From positions 62,001 through 126,000 of the forward strand of contig DAOUEL010000058.1 of NCBI GenBank assembly GCA_034430595.1: 64,000 bases of DNA. Direction: 5' to 3'. Made by a program: the position numbers and the translations under genes. Under the pieces are notes generated by a model, which was given only the letters and a program-made list of their open reading frames with translations, had not been told where the DNA came from and ran no database searches. Positions 53,094 to 60,284 of this stretch are shown in pieces (the first letter of the stretch is position 1; each line of letters begins with the position of its first letter). This DNA is from E44-bin32 sp034430595 (GTDB lineage Bacteria > Chloroflexota > Anaerolineae > Anaerolineales > E44-bin32).

Positions 53094-54569
53094 ATGTCCG
53101 GGCTGGAGCAGCAAGAACTGCCGATCAGCATCATCATCTTCGGTGCGTCCGGTGATCTCACGCATCGGAAGCTAGTCCCGGCGATCTTCAACCAATACCG
53201 GAAGGAAAAAATTCCACACGAGCTGAACATCGTCGGCGTATCCAGGACACCGATGTCGCATGAGCAGTTCAGGGGGGAGATGTACTCGGGTACACTTGAA
53301 TTGGCGAAGATGGAATGTGAGAAACAAGAGTGGGATGATTTCGCAGGCCACCTCTGGTATTTGCCCGGTGATGCAAAAAAGAATGAAGATTATCTAGCTC
53401 TGGATGAATTCCTAAAGGAACTAGAAAGTGGTCCGTCGAATCGTCTGTATTATCTGGCGACCGCTCCCGGTCTTTTTTCAGTTATCGTTGACGAGTTAGG
53501 TTCGAGTGGATTAGCAAGATCGGATGAAGGCTGGCGCAGGGTGGTGGTTGAGAAACCATTTGGCCATGATCTCAAGAGTGCGATCGAATTGAATGCCGCC
53601 CTGCACAGAGTTTTTCAGGAAGACCAGATCTACCGCATCGATCATTACCTGGGCAAGGAGACTGCCCAGAACATCCTTTATTTCAGGTTCTTGAACACGA
53701 TTTTCGAACCGGTCTGGAATCGTAACTATATCAGTCACGTCCAGATCACAGTTACCGAGGAGGTAGATGTCGGCCACCGGGCTGGCTATTATGATCAAGC
53801 TGGTGTGGTGAAGGATATGTTTCAGAATCACCTGCTCCAGCTTATTACCCTGGTCGCCATGGAGCCGCCCTACAGCTTCAACGCCGACGCCGTCCGAAAC
53901 GAGAAGGTCAAAGTCCTGAAGGCGGTCCGGCCGATCGATGCGATGGACACAGTCCGTGGTCAGTATGAGGGTTACCGCGACCTGGAGGATGTGCCGAGCG
54001 ATTCACAAACGCCAACCTTTGCAGCAATGAAGCTGCACCTGGATAACTGGCGCTGGCAGGGTGTTCCATTCTACCTGCGGTCTGGCAAAGCATTGCATAC
54101 CAAGACCAGTGAAATCGTGATTGAATTCAAGCCACCTCCGCACGTCATGTTCCCCCTGCCGGAAGATTATCCGATGACACCCAACTTCCTATCGCTCTGC
54201 ATCCAGCCGGATGAAGGTATTCACCTGCGTTTTGAAACGAAGGTGCCTGATACGCAGCAAGAGACACGGTCGGTCGATATGGATTTTCATTATCGTGATT
54301 CATTCGCCGGCAAACGGTTGCCAGACGCCTATGAGAGACTGTTGGTCGACGCGATGATGGGGGATGCATCCCTCTTTACCCGCAGCGATGAGATTGAGGA
54401 AGCCTGGCGGATCATTGATCCGATTCTGCAAACCTGGGATGAGCACCCGGATGCACCACAACTTCAATCCTATCCGGTTGGGAGCTGGGGGCCGGAAGAA
54501 GCGGATACATTCATCGCCAGGGCCGGGTTGGTCTGGCGCTTAGGGTGCAGCGAGCCGACTCAACCTTGA
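53094..54569 (+). CDS. zwf: Glucose-6-phosphate 1-dehydrogenase
   Basis: The 491-residue enzyme has the cofactor motif GASGDLTHRKL, the active-site RIDHYLGKE and the substrate-binding YLRSGKAL. It makes 6-phosphogluconolactone and NAD(P)H, the first oxidative pentose-phosphate step. GGAG lies 5 bases before the ATG at 53094, which overrides the longer frame that overlaps gnd. No lactonase gene is in the cluster. It is convergent with the FTR1 gene. Confidence 0.97.
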   Translation: MSGLEQQELPISIIIFGASGDLTHRKLVPAIFNQYRKEKIPHELNIVGVSRTPMSHEQFRGEMYSGTLELAKMECEKQEWDDFAGHLWYLPGDAKKNEDYLALDEFLKELESGPSNRLYYLATAPGLFSVIVDELGSSGLARSDEGWRRVVVEKPFGHDLKSAIELNAALHRVFQEDQIYRIDHYLGKETAQNILYFRFLNTIFEPVWNRNYISHVQITVTEEVDVGHRAGYYDQAGVVKDMFQNHLLQLITLVAMEPPYSFNADAVRNEKVKVLKAVRPIDAMDTVRGQYEGYRDLEDVPSDSQTPTFAAMKLHLDNWRWQGVPFYLRSGKALHTKTSEIVIEFKPPPHVMFPLPEDYPMTPNFLSLCIQPDEGIHLRFETKVPDTQQETRSVDMDFHYRDSFAGKRLPDAYERLLVDAMMGDASLFTRSDEIEEAWRIIDPILQTWDEHPDAPQLQSYPVGSWGPEEADTFIARAGLVWRLGCSEPTQP

Positions 54570-54682
54570 ATTTTATCGCCTTCGATTGACTCGCACGGCG
54601 GTTTCGATGGTGGTGTCGGACAACCAGGATGCCGGGCAAACCGATGTCGGATCGGTATTAGAACTAACTCAACGGGGGATTA

Positions 54683-55510
54683 TTACACAGAACGGTTGTC
54701 GGTCCGCGTTCTCGACTCCGGTTTTTTCCAGAGGACGATGGCGAGGACCGCAATGTACCCCAAGGAACCAAGAATTTCCGTCAGGGAAGGGGTGCTGTTG
54801 TAACCCAGCAGCGCTTTCATAATCTGACCCAGGAACGAGCTCTCTGGCAGGAGGGGGTCGATATTCCAGATGGGTTCGATCAAGGCCGGAATCCATCCTG
54901 CGCTGTTTAGTTCATGAATTCCATGGGCAACAAGCCCGGCTGCGAACAATACGAGCACTGTCCCTGTAAGGAGGAAGAATGTTTTCAGATTCAAACTGAT
55001 CAGACGGACATACGCTGCCCAACCAAGGATCATCGCGACAAGCAACCCGCCCAGCCCACCGATGAGTGTATTTGAAATACCTGCTGATAATGCGCTCGCT
55101 GTTAGGAAGAGGCTGAGTTCGATTCCCTCTCGAACCACGGCAAAGAACGCCAGGCTGGTTAACCCAACGTGCCCGCCGGAAAGGATCGCAGCTTCCACGC
55201 CGGTGGTGATCACCTGACTGCGTCGTGCCGCTTGCGAACGCATCCAGAAGATAGCCCAGGTCAAGACGCCAGCCGCCAGGAGCATGGCCAGCCCTTCAAA
55301 GATTTGCTCCAATTTTCCATCCAACCTGACCCCGATCAGCGTTAGCATCGAGCCTATAAGCAGGCTGATCACGATTGCCCCGATTGTGCCCAGCCAGACG
55401 CTGCGCTGCAAATCGGGGCGATCGAGTTTGCGAAGCGTACCGAAGACTATGCCCAGGACTAATGCTGCTTCGAGTCCTTCTCGCAACGAAAGAACAAGTC
55501 CAGCAATCAC
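54683..55510 (-). CDS. FTR1 family iron permease
   Basis: The 275-residue polytopic protein has two REGLE-type motifs that bind iron: LREGLEAALVLG at residues 9-20 and VREGIELSLFL near residue 132. This is the seven-helix FTR1/EfeU fold for high-affinity iron uptake. I chose the GTG at 55510 with GGAGG 4 bases upstream, because it puts REGLE at residue 10 as in the family. A Fur-like box lies 41-55 bases before it. No EfeO or EfeB gene is adjacent. Confidence 0.92.
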   Translation of the reverse strand: MIAGLVLSLREGLEAALVLGIVFGTLRKLDRPDLQRSVWLGTIGAIVISLLIGSMLTLIGVRLDGKLEQIFEGLAMLLAAGVLTWAIFWMRSQAARRSQVITTGVEAAILSGGHVGLTSLAFFAVVREGIELSLFLTASALSAGISNTLIGGLGGLLVAMILGWAAYVRLISLNLKTFFLLTGTVLVLFAAGLVAHGIHELNSAGWIPALIEPIWNIDPLLPESSFLGQIMKALLGYNSTPSLTEILGSLGYIAVLAIVLWKKPESRTRTDNRSV

Positions 55511-55550
55511 AACCCCTCCCAAAGTGGATAACAACCCGGGCGAATTAATC

Positions 55551-55565
55551 AGATAATTATTATCA
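55551..55565 (-). promoter_or_regulatory. Fur-like box upstream of the iron permease
   Basis: The minus strand reads TGATAAT-A-ATTATCT, 14 of 15 positions of the 7-1-7 consensus TGATAATnATTATCA. It lies 41 bases before the GTG, in an unusually AT-rich stretch (55550-55590). Confidence 0.62.
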
Positions 55566-55713
55566 CAAATGTTAATATTATTATTGGTGGATTGCAATCG
55601 GTGAAGGTTTTGCAGTCCAGCAAAGGTCCTTATTGCCAGGGGCGGAAAAGTATAATAGAGATCATTGGGGAAGCCGCCTGGTCTGGACGTGTATGGCTGG
55701 ATAGAGAAGGGTA

Positions 55714-56322
55714 ATGCGTACTTCGATCGTTCTCTTTTTATGCCTGAGTGTGTCATTTGTCTGCAGCAGCTGCAATCAGGCAAACGGGCCGGCCGATCAA
55801 TCCGACTTGCCAGGGGAATCGCGTGAAATAGCCTTTCCCACTTCATCCGGCACAATCTCAGAGTTCAAGCTTTCCAGTCCTGCATTCCAGGACGGGGAGC
55901 CCATCCCATCCAGGTTCTCGTGCAATGGAATCGATAGATCACCTCCGTTGAATTGGTCGAACGTCCCGCAGGATACTGCCAGTCTCATGCTCGTCGTCGA
56001 GGATCCCGATGCACCGGGTGGAACCTGGGTGCATTGGATCGTCTATAGTTTGCCTGTGGAGATTCGTGAGCTGCCGGAAGGTATCGGTGAGAAGACCGAC
56101 CTGGGTGGGCTGGGAGAGACCGGGACGAACAGTTGGGGTTATCGAACATACGGCGGACCCTGCCCACCGTCGGGTACGCACCGTTACATTTTCCGCCTTT
56201 ATGCTCTGGATCAACCGCTCGAGCTGCAGCCGGGAACAGCCGTCGCTGATCTCCTGGGTGCAATCCAGGGGCACATCCTTGGACAGGCAGTGCTTTCAGG
56301 GACCTTCAGCACAGAAAAGTAG
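55714..56322 (+). CDS. PEBP-family (YbhB/YbcL-like) lipoprotein
   Basis: The 202-residue product has a lipoprotein signal (VCSSC, lipid Cys near residue 20) and a phosphatidylethanolamine-binding-protein domain: FSCNGIDRSPPLNWSNVPQ, VEDPDAPGGTWVHWIVY, GPCPPSGTHRYIFRLYALD and the terminal GHILGQAVLSGTF. A TATAAT at 55651-55656 lies about 60 bases upstream and AGAAGG precedes the ATG. Ligand unknown. It is divergent from FTR1. Confidence 0.93.
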   Translation: MRTSIVLFLCLSVSFVCSSCNQANGPADQSDLPGESREIAFPTSSGTISEFKLSSPAFQDGEPIPSRFSCNGIDRSPPLNWSNVPQDTASLMLVVEDPDAPGGTWVHWIVYSLPVEIRELPEGIGEKTDLGGLGETGTNSWGYRTYGGPCPPSGTHRYIFRLYALDQPLELQPGTAVADLLGAIQGHILGQAVLSGTFSTEK

Positions 56323-56382
56323 ACGCTAGCTAATACTCGCTGAGCACGTGGATTGGATCGGACCCTGGATACACAGCTGTAA

Positions 56383-58107
56383 TCAAGCTTCGATTTCAGT
56401 TTTAAGTTCACCAAGCTGGTTGAGAATCCCATCCAGGTTTGACTCAATCGTCAGCAGCTGTTCCTTTTCCGCCAGCACGAAACGCCGGTAAGGTGCGATC
56501 GCTTCCCGGAGCCGATTTGCAGTGCGATCGAGCTCCTTTTCGAAGCTCGCACCGAGAGCTTCGCGTAGTTCCTCCCGCAGTGCGCCGAGTTTTTCGCGCA
56601 ATTCCTTCTTCGCTCTCCCACGCCGATAGGGGATGATCGCCAGTCCGAGAACACCGAGCAGCCCGGCGGCGAGGATACCGGTTGCATCTGCAGCGGCTGT
56701 CGTGAGAACTGCTTTCAGGATTAGACCGAGGCTGATTGCGCCAACCTCTACCAACCCAACCAGGGCGACGGATTCGCGGACTGTTTCAATCAGGCGCTTT
56801 GCCTCCAGTTCCCGATCGAAAGTCTGAATAACGTCATCCGCATCTCTACCGACGCTATCCAGAAGCTGCCGTCGGTTGTACGCAAACCCACCGGAGGCTT
56901 CCCGGGCTGCATCCTGCAGGGCATCTGTCTCCCTGCGCCGTTCCAGCTCGTCCGTCATCATGCGCCACTGACGAAGCTCTCGCTCTACGAACCAGTCGAT
57001 GATTTCCTGGATATGGGCCTCAACCCGGGCTGGTGCATCCGCTACGACCTGTTCCTCAAAGGACCGGCGCATCGCCCGGGAATTCAGCATTTGCCGTATC
57101 CGCAGCAAGCGCATCGATTCATCCAGAAACGCTTCGCCCCGCAGCTGCATCTGAAGCAGGTCATTCTCGATTCGGTCGACGTGACGCCCAAATTCGGACA
57201 TCGTATCTGAATTGAAGAGCTCAAGCTGATGATCGACTTTTTCGAGAGCGATCGCGTCATCTGCCAGGATACGGATCCGCTCCGCCGCTCGATCGAGATA
57301 CTCTCGACCGATTTTTTCTGCTACCCCGAGTGGGTTGAGTAATTTCAACCGGAGAATCCCCTCGCGCGATAGTGTTGTCTCCAGGTATTTTTTAAAGCCA
57401 TCGAACCCGCTTGGGTCGCCGCTCTGGTCAGCGGTGGTACTCAACGCCCTTCGTGCCGAGACAGTGAAAACCTCAGGTTCAAATTCCAGGGTCCGTTGCA
57501 CCTGCTCGCTGACAAAAGCCTGCACCTCCTGCTGTGCTGAGCCGTCTTCAAGAATGTCGGCTTTGTTGATCGTGACAACAACCTTCTTTCCCCACTGTCG
57601 AATGTGCTCGAGGAACTGCCGCTCGCTCTCGGTAAAAGGCCGGTCGGCTGACGTGACAAAGATGACCATATCGCTGCGCGGGATGAAATCACGTACGATC
57701 GCTTCATGATGTCTCAGCACGGCATTCGTGCCCGGTGTATCAACGATATGAATTTCTCGCAGCATCTCGCTCGGAAACCGGAGCACCCGGATATCCTCAC
57801 TGGCGTATTCGGGTTTTCCCACGGGGCCGAATTTGAGAATGTGAATTCTGTCCGTGGTAGGTGTTACGCCTTCGTCGAGCAAGCGCTCTCCGAGAAGACC
57901 ATTGATCAGGGCAGATTTTCCGCTGTTGAATTCCCCTACGACAACCAGCAAGAACAGTTCATGCAGTTGTTCGAAAGCCTGCTTCAAGCGAGCTGCGTCA
58001 TCCGGATCGAGCTCCCAGCCCTCGAGCAATTCCAGCATCGTTCGGATGTGACCCCGCTCTGCGTCCCATAATTCGGTTTGTCGATCGTTGAGCAACGATA
58101 ATGCCAT
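56383..58107 (-). CDS. Bacterial dynamin-like GTPase
   Basis: The 574-residue protein has dynamin-family GTPase motifs: GEFNSGKS (58-65), TPTTDR, DTPG (123-126) and NKAD (181-184). A helical stalk follows, then a hydrophobic paddle-like pair near residue 470 (VGLVEVGAISLGLILKAVL, then GILAAGLLGVLGLAIIPY) and a coiled C-terminus. Such proteins remodel or tether membranes. The ATG at 58107 has GGAGG at 4 bases. No second dynamin gene is adjacent. Confidence 0.9.
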   Translation of the reverse strand: MALSLLNDRQTELWDAERGHIRTMLELLEGWELDPDDAARLKQAFEQLHELFLLVVVGEFNSGKSALINGLLGERLLDEGVTPTTDRIHILKFGPVGKPEYASEDIRVLRFPSEMLREIHIVDTPGTNAVLRHHEAIVRDFIPRSDMVIFVTSADRPFTESERQFLEHIRQWGKKVVVTINKADILEDGSAQQEVQAFVSEQVQRTLEFEPEVFTVSARRALSTTADQSGDPSGFDGFKKYLETTLSREGILRLKLLNPLGVAEKIGREYLDRAAERIRILADDAIALEKVDHQLELFNSDTMSEFGRHVDRIENDLLQMQLRGEAFLDESMRLLRIRQMLNSRAMRRSFEEQVVADAPARVEAHIQEIIDWFVERELRQWRMMTDELERRRETDALQDAAREASGGFAYNRRQLLDSVGRDADDVIQTFDRELEAKRLIETVRESVALVGLVEVGAISLGLILKAVLTTAAADATGILAAGLLGVLGLAIIPYRRGRAKKELREKLGALREELREALGASFEKELDRTANRLREAIAPYRRFVLAEKEQLLTIESNLDGILNQLGELKTEIEA

Positions 58108-58234
58108 CGCCCCTCCTGGGACTCTCGTGCAATAGAAAACACCTTGAATATAGGGTATTGTAATCTGCATTCCAGTCGAACGTCGACTGTCCTGTTCAAA
58201 CTGGGTGTAACAAACGAAGGGGTTAACCGTTTGT

Positions 58235-58798
58235 ATGGATGGAACGAATCCTGAAGCGCCCCGCGATGCGGATTTGATCGCTCGCGCAAAGCGAGGCGAT
58301 GCGCATGCGTATGGAAATCTCTACCAACGCTATGCTGAATCGATATATAAGTATATCCGCCTGCGTGTCAGTGACGAGCATGCTGCGCAGGATCTGACGG
58401 AGACGGTTTTCCTTCGAACTTACGAATCGCTTGGTCGATATCGTGAACGGGGGCTGCGTTTCTCAGCCTTCCTTTACCAGGTCGCCCGCAATCTGCTGGT
58501 CGACTATTACCGACAGGCAGAGGACTTAGTATCGATCGATGAAACCGAACCTGCGGTCGGCGGGCGCATGAGCATGGACGAGCGCTTCATCCAGCACGAA
58601 GAGGTAGAGGCAATCAAACGGGCCCTGAAGAAGCTACCGGAGGAATACCAGGAGATTATTCGATTACGGGTCATCCTGGATGTACCAACGCAGGAGGTTG
58701 CCGAGTGGATGAGCAAGAGTTCAGGTGCAGTTCGAGTCCTGCTGCACCGCGCTCTTAAAGCGCTGCGTCGAGAAGTTGAGCACCATCATGTTGAATAA
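58235..58798 (+). CDS. RNA polymerase ECF-type sigma factor
   Basis: The 187-residue protein has sigma region 2 (YGNLYQRYAESIYKYIRLRV, then AQDLTETVFLRTYESL, FSAFLYQVARNLLVDYYR) and region 4 (LPEEYQEIIRLRVILDVPTQEVAEWM, then VRVLLHRALKALR). It directs polymerase to alternative promoters. It overlaps the DUF5667 gene by 11 bases; that neighbour is a likely regulatory partner. Confidence 0.94.
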   Translation: MDGTNPEAPRDADLIARAKRGDAHAYGNLYQRYAESIYKYIRLRVSDEHAAQDLTETVFLRTYESLGRYRERGLRFSAFLYQVARNLLVDYYRQAEDLVSIDETEPAVGGRMSMDERFIQHEEVEAIKRALKKLPEEYQEIIRLRVILDVPTQEVAEWMSKSSGAVRVLLHRALKALRREVEHHHVE

Positions 58799-59684
58799 AG
58801 ATGCACGCAACCTAGACTACTGCCTGACTAAAATTCAGTCAGGTGCGATGACGCTGGAACAGGCGCTGACGGCCTATCCGAAGCACGCAGGCCGGCTGCG
58901 GGAGCTGCTCGAGTTCGCTCAAACCCTGCGTCACGAACTGGTCCCAGCCGATCCCAAACCGGGCTTCATTCGGGATTCCCGGAGTCGGATCGAACATGCA
59001 ATTCATTCAAAATTCCAACCGACCACACACATACTGCGACCCAGCCGGCGACTGACGCTGCGGCCGACCTATTTGCTGTTCGTCCTGGTACTCATTACCG
59101 CGATCTTCGGCAGTGGTTATGGGGTTTACTCCGCATCCGCTGCGTCCTTGCCAGGTGATTTCCTGTATTCCATCAAACGGGCTGGTGAGGAAGTGCAACT
59201 CATCCTCAGTTACTCGGACACAGGTGATCTCCAGCTGCTTCTTAACCTTGCCCAGGAAAGGCTGGATGAGTACCAGGCGCTGCTTGATGCTGCTAGGTAT
59301 GATGATTTAGAACGTGCGCTGGCTGGCTTCGAGCGAGAGGTAGAACGCTTAGGGGAGCGTTCAGTTGAAGGCGAGATTCCGTCAGCAACCTTCGACCATC
59401 TAGATGATCAGCTGGAAAAGCATATTCAGAAACTCGAGCTAATACGCGATCAGGTTCCCGGGTCTGCCATCCTATCGATCGAAAAGGCTCTTGATAAGAC
59501 CAGGCACTCCCAGGCTGTGATTGAAACGCTGCAGGAAGGTGGGCGGCCATCGGATCTGGCTCCGGGACAGCAAGACAAACAGACCGGGAATAGTAAGGAT
59601 TCGAGCAAGCAGAATGAACATGATCGTTCATCAGGGGAAGATAAAAGTAAGGGTCAGGACAAAGAAAAACAAAAAGATAAATAG
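58788..59684 (+). CDS. DUF5667-type membrane protein, probable sigma-factor partner
   Basis: The 298-residue product has a cytoplasmic N-terminal helical part (YCLTKIQSGAMTLEQALTAYP), one transmembrane helix (TYLLFVLVLITAIFGSGYGVY) and an outside DUF5667 domain (LPGDFLYSIKRAGEEVQL). It ends in a Lys/Asp/Ser-rich low-complexity tail. Proteins of this layout after ECF sigma genes are candidate anti-sigma factors, but the ZAS zinc motif HxxxCxxC is absent. The ATG at 58788 overlaps the sigma stop. Confidence 0.85.
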   Translation: MLNKDARNLDYCLTKIQSGAMTLEQALTAYPKHAGRLRELLEFAQTLRHELVPADPKPGFIRDSRSRIEHAIHSKFQPTTHILRPSRRLTLRPTYLLFVLVLITAIFGSGYGVYSASAASLPGDFLYSIKRAGEEVQLILSYSDTGDLQLLLNLAQERLDEYQALLDAARYDDLERALAGFEREVERLGERSVEGEIPSATFDHLDDQLEKHIQKLELIRDQVPGSAILSIEKALDKTRHSQAVIETLQEGGRPSDLAPGQQDKQTGNSKDSSKQNEHDRSSGEDKSKGQDKEKQKDK

Positions 59685-59766
59685 AAAGTGAATTGAGGCT
59701 TGGAGTGGTTGGGGGCGTCGCAGACTGATTCTCCATGCTCCTTGACCTATGATCGATAAGATCAAG

Positions 59767-59796
59767 ACATCAGCCTGGCTTCAGCCAGGCTGATGT
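59767..59796. repeat. Perfect 13-bp inverted repeat
   Basis: ACATCAGCCTGGC, loop TTCA, GCCAGGCTGATGT. It lies after the DUF5667 gene. There is no T run on either side, so it is not a classical terminator, though it may still stabilise or end the transcript. Confidence 0.55.
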
Positions 59797-59883
59797 TATA
59801 ACCCCGCGCTTGACTCATGATCGACACTCATCTAGCATCAAGATTAGGTTATTATCAGCCGCATCGCCCATCCGGAGGCTGGA

Positions 59884-60240
59884 ATGAGAGTCCTTCTCCT
59901 GCTGGCTTTAATCCTGTCGTTGATTGTCACGGTATTTGCGGTCCAGAATAACACCCCAAGTAAGGTTGCCTTCCTGAGCTGGAATGTGACCGGGTCGCTG
60001 GCTATCGTCCTGATGATTACATTTGCCTTGGGTATCATCATTGGAGTGATGGTTATGCTGCCGAGCAGCGTCCGGGCCCGTCTTTCAGCTCGAGAGGAAC
60101 GGAAACGTAAGGAGGACCTGGCAGGCCAGTTGGAGAAGTCACAGGCTGTCCAAGCAAGCCTGGAACCGCCGGCCGTTGAGTCGCCCTCCCCTTCTAGTGA
60201 TCCATCACAAACCCCCCGCCCGGATCGTGATCCTGGGTGA
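59884..60240 (+). CDS. LapA-domain (DUF1049) small membrane protein
   Basis: The 118-residue protein has two transmembrane helices (LLLLALILSLIVTVFAVQN and AIVLMITFALGIIIGVMVML) separated by NTPSKVAFLSWNVTG, the LapA/DUF1049 signature, and a charged and Pro/Ser-rich cytoplasmic tail. In proteobacteria LapA-type proteins assist lipopolysaccharide assembly regulation; the role in a Chloroflexota envelope is unknown. CGGAGG lies 5 bases before the ATG. Confidence 0.87.
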   Translation: MRVLLLLALILSLIVTVFAVQNNTPSKVAFLSWNVTGSLAIVLMITFALGIIIGVMVMLPSSVRARLSAREERKRKEDLAGQLEKSQAVQASLEPPAVESPSPSSDPSQTPRPDRDPG

Positions 60241-60284
60241 TCCGTTCCCGTATGTTATTCTGGTCCGATCGATATCCCGAATGC

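Noticed and set aside
59767..59796. Perfect inverted repeat as a Rho-independent terminator
   Set aside because: The stem is strong but neither flank has a T run, so I list it only as a repeat.
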